Assembly: GCF_016862275.1 (NCBI RefSeq)
Contig: NZ_BOMQ01000008.1
Location: 248,001-312,000, forward strand
DNA length: 64,000 nucleotides
Source: Actinoplanes nipponensis
GTDB lineage: Bacteria; Actinomycetota; Actinomycetes; Mycobacteriales; Micromonosporaceae
Reading direction: 5' to 3'
Shown here: piece by piece, positions 54,070 through 62,540 of the stretch
How the letters are laid out: each line of letters starts with the position of its first letter
How positions within the stretch are numbered: position 1 is the first letter of the stretch
Position numbers and translations under genes: made by a program
Notes under the pieces: model-generated
Seen by the model: the letters and a program-made list of their open reading frames with translations, nothing else
Told to the model about the DNA's origin: nothing
Databases searched by the model: none

Positions 54070-54927
54070 CTAGGCATTGCCGCCACCGGTCAACGCGAGG
54101 AAGTCCGCGAACATCCGCTCCGCGTCCGGCTCATGGCCGGTGAAGAGGCGGAACGACGCGGCGGCCTGGTGCACGACCATGCCGCCGCCGTCGGCCACCC
54201 GGCAGCCGCGGACGCGGGCGGCGCGGATGAGCGCGGTGTCGAGCGGACGGTAGATCACGTCCGCGACCCAGAGGTCCGGTCGCAGGTGCTCGGCGGCGAT
54301 CGGGCTGCCGTGATGGCCCTCCATCCCGATCGGGGTGGCGTTGACGAGTCCGGCCGCGTCGGCCAGCCGGCCGGGGACGGCCTCGGGCGTCACCGGCACG
54401 ACGGTCACGGCGGCGTGTCGGCTCAGCGCGGCGGCGAGCCGCTGGGCGCGGCCGAGGTCGACGTCGGCCACGGTGATCCTCCGGCATCCCGCCTCGGCCA
54501 GGGCGGCCGCCACGGCGAGGCCGGCGCCGCCCGCACCCAGCAGCACGACGTGGTGCAGATCGACGCCGGGCAGCGCGCGGGCCAGGCCGGTGGCGAAGCC
54601 GTACCGATCGGTGTTGTGCCCGGTCGCCCGGTCGCCGTCGAAGACCACGGTGTTGACCGCGCCGATCTCGGCCGCCTCCGGCGCGAGCACGTCGAGGTGG
54701 GGCAGGACCGCCTGTTTGGCGGGGTGGGTGATGTTGAGCCCGCGGAATCGCAGCTGCCGCGCGGCGAGCAGCAGCTCGCCCACGTCGCCGTTGCGCAGTT
54801 CGACCAGTTGGTAGAGGTAGCGCAGACCCTGCCGGTCGGCCTCGCGTTCGTGCAGGGCCGGGCTGAGGGACGTGGCGATGCCGGAGCCGATCAGGCCCAC
54901 CAGGTAGCGCTCCTGCTCCTCGGCCAT
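54070..54927 (-). CDS. Shikimate/quinate dehydrogenase (AroE-like)
   Basis: This 285-aa NAD(P)-linked dehydrogenase of the AroE fold has the substrate-site GSGIATSLSPALHE and NITHPAKQ (catalytic Lys), the paired Asp in HNTDRYGFATGL, and the nucleotide-binding GAGGAGLAVAAALAEAG. In actinomycetes, AroE-like copies beside QuiC-type dehydratases usually act in quinate or shikimate breakdown rather than aromatic synthesis. The downstream gene at 57051 is a QuiC-type enzyme, which fits. It is convergent with the CoA-transferase gene (7-base gap) and has an operator-like sequence just upstream. Confidence 0.88.
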   Translation of the reverse strand: MAEEQERYLVGLIGSGIATSLSPALHEREADRQGLRYLYQLVELRNGDVGELLLAARQLRFRGLNITHPAKQAVLPHLDVLAPEAAEIGAVNTVVFDGDRATGHNTDRYGFATGLARALPGVDLHHVVLLGAGGAGLAVAAALAEAGCRRITVADVDLGRAQRLAAALSRHAAVTVVPVTPEAVPGRLADAAGLVNATPIGMEGHHGSPIAAEHLRPDLWVADVIYRPLDTALIRAARVRGCRVADGGGMVVHQAAASFRLFTGHEPDAERMFADFLALTGGGNA

Positions 54928-54946
54928 GCCGCCGCCTCCGCACTCT

Positions 54947-54962
54947 TTGTACGAACCAGTAC
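54947..54962. promoter_or_regulatory. Operator-like sequence upstream of the AroE-like gene
   Basis: TTGTACGAACCA (54947-54958) matches TTGTACGGACCA at 51814-51825 near the ALDH gene in 11 of 12 bases. It overlaps a GTAC...GTAC inverted repeat (54949-54962). It lies about 20 bases ahead of the ATG at 54927. Confidence 0.45.
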
Positions 54963-55024
54963 GTTAGTTAGCGGGACCGAAACACGTCAATGCCTGGTCC
55001 TCCGCGCCGGCCCGGCTGCGGTGC

Positions 55025-56098
55025 TCAGCCGCAGAACGGAAGCTTGCCCATGGCGGACAGGATCCCGGTGACGATGTGCTCCTTGAAGAATGCCTGCCCG
55101 ACGTAACCCGAGCCGTCGGTCCAGGCGGCCGAGTCGTGGCCCAGGGCGGTGACCCAGGAACGGCCGCCGTCGTAGTACTGGCACCACGAGATCGGGTGGA
55201 ACCGGCCATGGCCGGGGTGCGTGCCGGCCCGGGTGGCCAGGGTGGACTCGTCGACGGCGAGGAGGAACTTCACCCGGGTGGGAAAGGGCATCCAGTTGTA
55301 CCACTCGTCCTTGAACTCCCAGCGGGCCGGCAGCCCGGCGGTGGAGGAGTCCCTGGTGAGGGTGACGATGATGCCGTTCTGGTGGGCGCCGTGGTCGTAG
55401 TACTGGGTGCCGCCGCACAAGCCTTCGTAATAGGGCCAGTTGTACTCGGTGCCGCCGATGGCATTGTGAATCCCCACGAACCCGCCGCCGGCCCGCAGGT
55501 ACTGCCGCAGCGCGGTCCGGGCCGCGTCCAGGTGCGCGCCGGTGGTCGTGTCGACCGCGGCGGCCGGTTGCACCGCCGTGCCGTGCTTCCACAGCGTGTC
55601 GCGGCTGGTGCTGCCGAAGACCACGGCCTTGTAGGTGCTGCCGATGCCGGGCATCCGGGTGACGTCCTCGGTCCAGTCGACCTGCACGCCGACCTCGCCC
55701 ATCCACTTGACGACCGCGTTCTGCAGGACGTGGGCGTCGGTCAGCGCGGGGTTCAGCCCGGCCGGCAGCGCCGGTCCGAGGTGCGCGTGCCGCGGACCGG
55801 CGGTCCGCGTGTACAGCAGGATCCGGTCCTGCCGGTTGCTGACCCACGGGTGGTACGACGCGGGTACCTGCCCCCGGACGACGTTGTAGTACGGGTCGAG
55901 GTAGTCCCACTGCCCGCGCGGGACGGTGGTGGTGATCGGCTGTTTCACCGTCGGCTCGGCGCCGCCGGCATGCCGCGCGCCGGCCTCGTCGGGGGTCGCG
56001 CCGGCGGCGGTCTGGCCGGGCAGGGCGGTGGTGGCGGCGGTAGCCGCGGCCGTGGCGGCCGCACCGCGCAGGACCAAGCGCCGAGGAATTCTTGCCAT
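55025..56098 (-). CDS. Secreted ThuA-like protein
   Basis: This 357-aa protein starts with a Tat-like signal (PRRLVLRGAAATAAATAA, cleavage near residues 33-35) and contains a ThuA/class-I-glutamine-amidotransferase-like fold. Features are VVFGSTSRDTLWKHG, an open ALRQYLRAGGGFVGIHNA segment typical of ThuA domains, and LPARWEFKDEWYNW. ThuA-like proteins are linked to sugar or trehalose metabolism, but the reaction is not established. It is divergent from the citryl-CoA-lyase-like gene at 56257, with three RCGGACC repeats in the shared gap. The role in this island is unclear. Confidence 0.78.
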   Translation of the reverse strand: MARIPRRLVLRGAAATAAATAATTALPGQTAAGATPDEAGARHAGGAEPTVKQPITTTVPRGQWDYLDPYYNVVRGQVPASYHPWVSNRQDRILLYTRTAGPRHAHLGPALPAGLNPALTDAHVLQNAVVKWMGEVGVQVDWTEDVTRMPGIGSTYKAVVFGSTSRDTLWKHGTAVQPAAAVDTTTGAHLDAARTALRQYLRAGGGFVGIHNAIGGTEYNWPYYEGLCGGTQYYDHGAHQNGIIVTLTRDSSTAGLPARWEFKDEWYNWMPFPTRVKFLLAVDESTLATRAGTHPGHGRFHPISWCQYYDGGRSWVTALGHDSAAWTDGSGYVGQAFFKEHIVTGILSAMGKLPFCG

Positions 56099-56126
56099 GA
56101 CCGGCCACCCTTCTCGCGGTCCACGT

Positions 56127-56238
56127 AGCGGACCGTCGGTTCCGCTGTGAGGTTGGGATCACTGTAGAGACGGGGCTCCTCCGCGCGCAAGCAGAGAACC
56201 GATCCGCAGAGCGGACCTACTGGACCGCGAAGCGGACC
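56127..56238. promoter_or_regulatory. Cluster of AGCGGACC repeats in a divergent promoter region
   Basis: AGCGGACC occurs at 56127-56134, 56210-56217 and 56231-56238. The last two are exactly 21 bases apart (two helical turns), and each sits in a small palindrome (TCCGC-AGA-GCGGA and CCGC-GAA-GCGG). The block separates the ThuA-like gene (minus, start 56098) from the citryl-CoA-lyase-like gene (plus, start 56257). Confidence 0.55.
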
Positions 56239-56256
56239 ACGGTTTATGGTCGCGCT

Positions 56257-57045
56257 ATGAACGTTTCGCCGGTCGCCGACTGGTGGGGCACCGCGGTGTC
56301 CCGCATCGAACCCGATGTCGTGGAACTCCGCGGCACGCCCGTCGAGGACCTCATCGGCGCCATCGGCTTCGGCTCGATGATCTGGCTTATGCTGCGCGGT
56401 GAACGCCCGGACGAGCGGCAGGCCGCTCTGCTCGAGGCCGCTCTGGTCGCCGGTGTCGACCACGGGCCGCACGCGCCGTCGATCGCGATCGCCCGCATGG
56501 CCGTCACCTGTGGAGTCGGCCTCAACAACGCGATGGCCAGCGCCATCAACACGCTCGGCGACTCGCACGGCGGCGCCGGCCAGGACTGCGTGGTCCTGCT
56601 CGACGAAGTCGTCACCCGCTCCGCCGGCAGCGCGGGCCCCGGGCCGGCCGCCGCCGACGTCGTTGCCGCCTGGCGGACCCGCGGCATCCGATATTTTCCC
56701 GGTTTCGGCCACCGCTTCCACACCCGCGATCCCCGGCGCGACCCCCTGCTCCGGCTCGTCGCGGCGGCGGCCACCGACCATGTCGTTCCCGGCGACCACC
56801 TGCGCGCCGCGCTGGCCGTCGAAGAGGTCCTCAACCGCGGCCGCAGCAGGCCCGTGCCGATGAACATCGACGGCGCGACCGCGGTGATCTACGCCGAGCT
56901 GGGCTTCCCCGCGCCCCTGGCGCGAGGACTGTTCGTGCTGAGCCGCAGCGTCGGGATCCTCGCCCACGCGTGGGAGGAGATCGGCCAGGGACGCCGCAAC
57001 AAGGGACCGATCCCTCCGTCCGTCCGCCCCACCTACCTCGGCTGA
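56257..57045 (+). CDS. Citrate synthase-like protein, probable citryl-CoA lyase
   Basis: This 262-aa protein matches the short citrate-synthase-like family annotated as citryl-CoA lyase, roughly half the length of a full citrate synthase. Motifs are GVDHGPHAPSIAIARMA (catalytic His region), PGFGHRFHTRDPRRDPL (second His) and MNIDGATAVIYAELG (catalytic Asp). The enzyme would split a citryl-CoA-type thioester into acetyl-CoA and a 2-oxo acid. The CoA-transferase at 52863 could make such a thioester. It begins the plus-strand run with the QuiC-type and PQQ genes; the next gene follows after five bases. Confidence 0.82.
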   Translation: MNVSPVADWWGTAVSRIEPDVVELRGTPVEDLIGAIGFGSMIWLMLRGERPDERQAALLEAALVAGVDHGPHAPSIAIARMAVTCGVGLNNAMASAINTLGDSHGGAGQDCVVLLDEVVTRSAGSAGPGPAAADVVAAWRTRGIRYFPGFGHRFHTRDPRRDPLLRLVAAAATDHVVPGDHLRAALAVEEVLNRGRSRPVPMNIDGATAVIYAELGFPAPLARGLFVLSRSVGILAHAWEEIGQGRRNKGPIPPSVRPTYLG

Positions 57046-57050
57046 CCGCG

Positions 57051-59723
57051 ATGCCCGCCCAGCTGACCATCGCCACCGCGTGTCTGTCCGGAACCCTCGA
57101 GGACAAGCTGGCCGCCGCCGCGGCCGCCCGGTTCCACGGCGTCGAGCTCGCCGGCCGCGATCTCGTCGCGTCGTCGTGGTCGCCCCGGCGCATCGGTGAG
57201 GAATGCGCACGGCGGGGCCTCGGCGTCGAGGCGTACCAGGCGCTGACCGACATCGAGGCGGTGCCGCCCGGCACGTTCGCCGACAACCTGCGCCGCGCGA
57301 GCCGCACCTTCGACGTCCTGGAGCAGATCGGCGTGCGTACCGTCGTCGTCGGCTCCACGATGTCGGGCGAAGCGGTGGACGACGACGACCTCGCGGCCGA
57401 GCAGCTGCACACCCTCGCCGATCTCGCCGCCGGGCGCGGCCTGCGCATCGCCTACGAGGCCCTCGCCTGGGGCCGCTTCGTCAGCACCGCCGCACACGCG
57501 TGGCGCATCGTCCGCCGCGCCGGGCACCCCGCGCTGGGCCTCTGCCTCGACAGCTTCCACGTCCTGTCCCGCACCGACAGCACCGGACTGCGGGTGATAC
57601 CCGGTGACAAGATCTTCCACGTCCAGCTGGCCGACGCGGCCCGTACGGTCATGGACACGGCCGAGCGCAGCAGCCATCACCGCCTGTTCCCCGGCCTCGG
57701 CTCGTACGACCTGACCGGCTTCCTGGGCAGCGTGCTGAGCACCGGCTACGACGGACCGCTGACCCTCGAGGTCTCCGACGACGTGTACCGGCAGGCGGAC
57801 CCCCGGCACGCCGCCATCAACGGCATGCGGTCGATGCTCGCTCTGCAGGAGTCGGCGCCCTCGGCCGGGATGCGGGATCTGCCACCGGCGCCCGGCCTGG
57901 GCCGGATCGTCTTCACCGAGCTGGCGGTCGACGCGGTCTCCGGACCCACGATCGCCGACGGCCTGCGGGCGCTCGGTTTCGCCCCCACCGGGCGCCACCG
58001 CTCGAAACCCGTGCAGCTGTGGCAGCAGGGCGGGGCGCGGGTGCTGCTCAACTACGCCGCTCAGCGCACCGTCGCGCCGGGCACGGCAACGGTGTGCGCG
58101 CTGGCGGTCGAGAGCACCGACCCGGTCGCGGCCACCCGGCGGGCGGAGCGGCTGCTCGCCCCGGTCCTTCCCCGCCTGCGCCGGCCGGGGGAGGCCGACC
58201 TGCCCTCCATCGCCGCACCCGACGGCACCTCGATCTTCCTGGTGCGCAACGACGGCTGGCTGGGTGACTTCGAGCCGGGCGAGCCGGCCGCGGAAGGCCC
58301 GGCCACGGTCACCGGCACCGACCACGTCACGCTCACCGACACGATCGACGACTTCGACGAGGCCGCCCTCTTCTACCGCGCGGTGCTCGGACTGAACGTC
58401 GGGGCGACCTCGGAGATCGCGGCGCCGTTCGGACCGATCCGCAGCCGGGCGGTCATCGATCCCGCCCACCGGATGAGGATCACGCTCAACACCGCGCCGA
58501 TGCGCCGCGGCGACTGGGCCCCGCCCGTACCGAATCCGCAGCACATCGCGTTCGCCACCGACGACGCGATCGCCGCCGCCCGCGGCATGCGTGCCGCCGG
58601 CGCCCCGCTGCTGCCGATCCCGGACAACTACTACGCCGACCTGGACGCGCGGTTCGCCCTGCCGGCGGATCTGCTCGCCACGCTGCGCGAGAACTCCATC
58701 CTGTACGACCGCGACGAGTCCGGGGCGTACCTGCACTTCTACACGACGATGCTGAGCTCCCGCACCTTCTTCGCGGTCGTGCAGCGCCTCGGCGCGTACG
58801 ACGGATACGGCGGTCCGGTCAGCGCGCCGGTACGCATGGCCGCCCACCGCGAACAGCGGCTGCTGTCGTTGCGGCACAGCACCGCCACCACCACCCAGCC
58901 GGACTTCTCCCTGGCCCACCTCACCGCCCTGAGCCTGTCGCCGCCCGAACTCGTCGACGCCGCCGCCGACGCCGGCTACCGGTACGTGGGCCTGCGGCTG
59001 ACCCGGGTGACCCCGCAGGAGCCGCACTACCCGCTGGCCACCGACCCCGCCCTGATGAGAACCACCAAGGTACGGCTGGCCGCCACCGGCATCGAGGTTC
59101 TCGACATCGAGCTCGCCCGGATCGGCCCCGACGACAACCCCCGCGACTTCGAACGGTTCCTGCAGGCCGGCGCGGAACTGGGCGCCCGGCACGTCATCAC
59201 CCAGCTGCCCGACCCCGACCACGCGCGCAAGACCGACCGCTTCGCCCAGCTCTGCGAGCTGGCCCGGCCGCTGGGGCTCACCGTGGACCTGGAATTCCCG
59301 TCCTGGACCGAGACGCCCGACCTGAAGGCGGCGGTCCGCGTGCTGCGCGGCGCCGGCCAGCCCAACGCCGGCATCCTGGTCGACCTGCTGCACTTCGCCC
59401 GATCCGGCTCCAGCATCGCCGATCTGCGTCAGCTACCGGCGGAATGGTTCCACTTCGCGCACGTCTGCGACGCCCCACCGGCGGTTCCGACCACCAACGA
59501 GGACCTCATCCACACCGCACGGTTCGAGCGCCTGTTCCCCGGCGAGGGCGGCATCGACGTCCACGGCATCCTCGCCGCCCTGCCGCCCGGCCTGCCCTAT
59601 GCGCTCGAGATCCCCCGGGCCACGCTGATCGCCCAGGTCGGCGGCAAGGAACACGCCCGGCTGGCCATCACCGCGGCCCGCGCCCATCTGGCCCGCAACC
59701 CCCAAGCGGAAGGCAACCGATGA
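57051..59723 (+). CDS. Three-domain QuiC-type 3-dehydroshikimate dehydratase fusion
   Basis: This encodes 890 aa. Residues about 1-270 form a TIM barrel like 3-dehydroshikimate dehydratase, which makes protocatechuate (CLDSFHVLSRT, HVQLAD, LEVSDDVYR). Residues about 285-590 form the HPPD/VOC-like domain seen in QuiC1 enzymes (TGTDHVTLTD, PQHIAFAT, QRLGAYDGYG). The usual metal-ligand Glu before VQR is Ala here (TFFAVVQR instead of FFE.VQR), so the VOC domain may lack a metal. Residues about 605-890 form a second TIM-barrel-like domain (YVGLRLTRV, VDLEFPSW, ILVDLLHF, FAHVCDAPP), which I do not know from standard QuiC proteins. The ATG at 57051 follows the lyase stop by five bases, and the end overlaps the PQQ gene as ATGA. 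Confidence 0.85.
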   Translation: MPAQLTIATACLSGTLEDKLAAAAAARFHGVELAGRDLVASSWSPRRIGEECARRGLGVEAYQALTDIEAVPPGTFADNLRRASRTFDVLEQIGVRTVVVGSTMSGEAVDDDDLAAEQLHTLADLAAGRGLRIAYEALAWGRFVSTAAHAWRIVRRAGHPALGLCLDSFHVLSRTDSTGLRVIPGDKIFHVQLADAARTVMDTAERSSHHRLFPGLGSYDLTGFLGSVLSTGYDGPLTLEVSDDVYRQADPRHAAINGMRSMLALQESAPSAGMRDLPPAPGLGRIVFTELAVDAVSGPTIADGLRALGFAPTGRHRSKPVQLWQQGGARVLLNYAAQRTVAPGTATVCALAVESTDPVAATRRAERLLAPVLPRLRRPGEADLPSIAAPDGTSIFLVRNDGWLGDFEPGEPAAEGPATVTGTDHVTLTDTIDDFDEAALFYRAVLGLNVGATSEIAAPFGPIRSRAVIDPAHRMRITLNTAPMRRGDWAPPVPNPQHIAFATDDAIAAARGMRAAGAPLLPIPDNYYADLDARFALPADLLATLRENSILYDRDESGAYLHFYTTMLSSRTFFAVVQRLGAYDGYGGPVSAPVRMAAHREQRLLSLRHSTATTTQPDFSLAHLTALSLSPPELVDAAADAGYRYVGLRLTRVTPQEPHYPLATDPALMRTTKVRLAATGIEVLDIELARIGPDDNPRDFERFLQAGAELGARHVITQLPDPDHARKTDRFAQLCELARPLGLTVDLEFPSWTETPDLKAAVRVLRGAGQPNAGILVDLLHFARSGSSIADLRQLPAEWFHFAHVCDAPPAVPTTNEDLIHTARFERLFPGEGGIDVHGILAALPPGLPYALEIPRATLIAQVGGKEHARLAITAARAHLARNPQAEGNR

Positions 59724-62392
59724 AGAGACGCATCCTCGCCCCGACCCTGCTCGCCCTCGCGGTCGCCACCGGCCCGCCGGCTGTCCTGGCGCTGCCGTCC
59801 ACGGCGGCGGCGCGCCCGCCGGTGTCCGGGACGGCGCCCACCGGGGCGGACATGCCCAACGTCGGCGGCAACCTCGGCAACCAGCACTACTCCGGACTCA
59901 CCGGGATCACCCGGCGCGACCTCGACCGGCTCGGCCCCGCCTGGCGCACGCACGTCTCGGCTGTCGCACCGGCCAGCGACGACGTCGGCCAGCAGACCAC
60001 ACCCGTCGTCGCCGACGGGGTCATCTACCTCGACACACCCGGCGGCCAGGTGATCGCCGTCGACGGCGCCACCGGCTGGCCGAAATGGAAATGGGCGCCG
60101 CAGGGCTTCGCGACCGCGGACACCCGGCGCGGCGTCTCCATCGGAGACGGCAAGGTCTTCACGCTGGCCGGCGGCGACCGCATCGTCGCCCTCGACAAGG
60201 ACACCGGCCGGCAGCTCTGGGCCGTGCAACCGTCCGCCCAGGCCGGCGTCGACCTGGGCAGCATCGACCGGGTCGCCACCGTCTACCACGACGGCGTGGT
60301 CTACGCCCACGCGGCCAACGGCGACCGCGCCGCGGTGGTCGCCGTACGCGCCGCCGACGGCAGCCATCTGTGGCACTTCTTCGGCGGCCCCGAACGCGGC
60401 ATGATCTTCACCGACGTCAACGGCAGGTCGGTCGACGCCGGCGGCACCTGGGGCCCCACCCTGCCCGACGGCACCCAGTGCAACCTCGCGGGCGGCGCGA
60501 CACCGTGGATGCACGGCGCCGCCGACCCCCGGCTGGGCACCTACTACATGGCCTTCGGCAACCCGCGCAGCTGCCGGACCTCCCAGGACGGCTCGCAGCG
60601 CCCGGGCGACAACCTGTTCTCCGACACCATCGTCGCGGTCGACCTGAAGACCGGCCGGTACAAGTGGCACTACCAGTCGATCCGGCACGACATCTGGGAC
60701 ATGGACAACGTGCACCCGCCCACGCTGGCCGACATCACGGTCGGCGGCCGGCCGCGCAAGGTGCTGTTCTACGGCAGCAAGTCCGGCCACCAGTTCGTGC
60801 TCGACCGCACCAACGGCCGGCCCGTGCTGCCCGTCGCCGACCGGCCGATGATCCAGGACTCGCGGCAGAACAACGCGGCGACCCAGCCGTTTCCCGCCAA
60901 GCGCCTGCTGCCCGAGTGCGTGGTCTGGCAGAAACTCGACCCGCGCACCGTCCCCGGCGATCCGTGGCGCGCCGTGCCCAACTACAACGGCTACCAGCCG
61001 GACGCGGAGGGCAACCTGGTCTTCGATCCCGACAGCTACGTCAAGGCCGACGCGCCCTTCCTGACCTATCCGGCGGGCTACCCGGCGGACCACCGCCGGG
61101 GATGCCTGTACGACCCGCAGTGGGACCTGCCGATCCTGTCCACCACCAGCCCCAACGGCGGCGGCGACTGGTCGAACGACTCGTACAGCCACAGCACCAA
61201 CATGGTCTACTACCCGTACGGCGTGAACCCGGCGGCGCACTGGAACGGCGCCGCCACCAACGGGCAACGCGCGATCGGCCAGTACCAGACCGGCGGCATC
61301 CTCGCCTACGACGCCTCCACCGGCGACGTGAAGTGGCGCAACCACCTGGGCACCGACATGGCCCACGGCCAGGGCCCGCTGACGACCGCCAGCGACCTGC
61401 TGTTCGTCGGCCAGATCGACGGCCGCTTCCTGGCGATGGACGCCCGCACCGGCAAGGTCCTGTGGCAGTTCCAGACCGGCTCGGGCATCTCCGGCGCACC
61501 GATCACCTACACCGTCCGCGGCGAGCAGTACGTCGCCGTCCTGGCCGCCGGGGCCACCAATCCGTACGGCGCCTCGGTGACCCAGGGCGACTCGCTGTGG
61601 GCGTTCAAGCTCGGCGGCACCTACACGACCGAGTCCGGCAGCCAGGAGGGCCCCGACCCGGCGCCGCTGACCATCCGCCGCCCCGTCCAGGGCGCAGCGG
61701 TCGAGGGGGCAACCGTCGACAACACCGTGTACCTGGCCCGCCCGGACCGCACGACCGACACCGCCCCGGCGGCGGACAGCACTTCACAGCGCGGCATGGC
61801 CCCCACTCACCTGCGGGTCCCGGTCGGCACCACCGTGACGTTCGTGAACCCGGGCGCCGAGACGTTCCCGAACTTCCCGAACCGGCTGCCGCACTGCGCG
61901 ACCCAGTACTTCGAGGGCCTCTTCAACCCGCGCCTGCGGCCCGGGGAACGCTTCGCGTTCACCTTCGGCCGAGCCGGCGAGTACTTCTTCAACGACTGCA
62001 CCGACCCCCGGCCGGCCGGCAAGATCGAGGTGTACGCGACACCGCGGGACCTGCCGGGCGCCCTGCGGTTCGTACCCTCGACGATCGACCTCCGCTCGCC
62101 GACCGGGGTCTTCACCGGGGTCCACGGCGCCGTCGCGGCCACGATGCGCGTACCGGCCGGCTACCGGCTCGACGGCGCCGTCACGCTGATGACGCCGCTG
62201 TCCCGGTCGCCCGTCAAGGCCACCCATGCGAGGCTCGTCGGCCGCACGCTGTTCGTCACATTCGACCGGGCCGACCTCGACAACAACGTCCCGCGGGGCG
62301 ACGCCGTGTCGCTGACCCTGACGGCCGACTTCGTCCGTGACGGGGCGCAGCAGGCGTTCACGTCGACGGCCACGGTGAAGGTCGTCAAGTAG
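59720..62392 (+). CDS. Secreted PQQ-dependent dehydrogenase with a cupredoxin-like tail
   Basis: This 890-aa exported quinoprotein has a signal peptide (1-31), then an eight-bladed PQQ propeller (about 45-650) with repeats such as VIAVDGATG, RIVALDKDTG and ILAYDASTG. The catalytic-Asp motif HDIWDMDNVHPPTLADI (D327-M-D329) is close to that of glucose/quinate-type PQQ dehydrogenases. Residues about 693-772 resemble a cupredoxin (VPVGTTVTFVNPG, EYFFNDCTDP, GKIEVY), but the usual C-x-x-H and Met ligands are not all present. A further beta domain (773-890) follows. In QuiA/Gcd-like enzymes the substrates are quinate, shikimate or sugars oxidised outside the cytoplasm. It is coupled to the QuiC-type gene by an ATGA overlap. 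Confidence 0.88.
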   Translation: MKRRILAPTLLALAVATGPPAVLALPSTAAARPPVSGTAPTGADMPNVGGNLGNQHYSGLTGITRRDLDRLGPAWRTHVSAVAPASDDVGQQTTPVVADGVIYLDTPGGQVIAVDGATGWPKWKWAPQGFATADTRRGVSIGDGKVFTLAGGDRIVALDKDTGRQLWAVQPSAQAGVDLGSIDRVATVYHDGVVYAHAANGDRAAVVAVRAADGSHLWHFFGGPERGMIFTDVNGRSVDAGGTWGPTLPDGTQCNLAGGATPWMHGAADPRLGTYYMAFGNPRSCRTSQDGSQRPGDNLFSDTIVAVDLKTGRYKWHYQSIRHDIWDMDNVHPPTLADITVGGRPRKVLFYGSKSGHQFVLDRTNGRPVLPVADRPMIQDSRQNNAATQPFPAKRLLPECVVWQKLDPRTVPGDPWRAVPNYNGYQPDAEGNLVFDPDSYVKADAPFLTYPAGYPADHRRGCLYDPQWDLPILSTTSPNGGGDWSNDSYSHSTNMVYYPYGVNPAAHWNGAATNGQRAIGQYQTGGILAYDASTGDVKWRNHLGTDMAHGQGPLTTASDLLFVGQIDGRFLAMDARTGKVLWQFQTGSGISGAPITYTVRGEQYVAVLAAGATNPYGASVTQGDSLWAFKLGGTYTTESGSQEGPDPAPLTIRRPVQGAAVEGATVDNTVYLARPDRTTDTAPAADSTSQRGMAPTHLRVPVGTTVTFVNPGAETFPNFPNRLPHCATQYFEGLFNPRLRPGERFAFTFGRAGEYFFNDCTDPRPAGKIEVYATPRDLPGALRFVPSTIDLRSPTGVFTGVHGAVAATMRVPAGYRLDGAVTLMTPLSRSPVKATHARLVGRTLFVTFDRADLDNNVPRGDAVSLTLTADFVRDGAQQAFTSTATVKVVK

Positions 62393-62403
62393 CACACCGG
62401 CGC

Positions 62404-62433
62404 CGGGCCGGGCGAGCCACCTCGCCCGGCCCG
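62404..62433 (+). terminator. Hairpin terminator after the PQQ dehydrogenase gene
   Basis: A 13-bp perfect stem (CGGGCCGGGCGAG / CTCGCCCGGCCCG) with a CCAC loop begins 12 bases after the stop at 62392. It closes the plus-strand catabolic run. Confidence 0.75.
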
Positions 62434-62540
62434 CAGCCGCGGAAGCCGGCGAGGACCTTGGTGCTTGACCAGGGGACCTTCGGCACTGCTTCGGGCCCGC
62501 GCGCGCCACCTAGCGTGGTCACTGGCCGTAGGGGGTCGTC

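Noticed and set aside
59720..62392. Lanthanide-dependent PQQ dehydrogenase reading of D327-M-D329
   Set aside because: A D-x-D pair also occurs in calcium-type glucose dehydrogenases with a WDMD motif, so metal use cannot be inferred from it.
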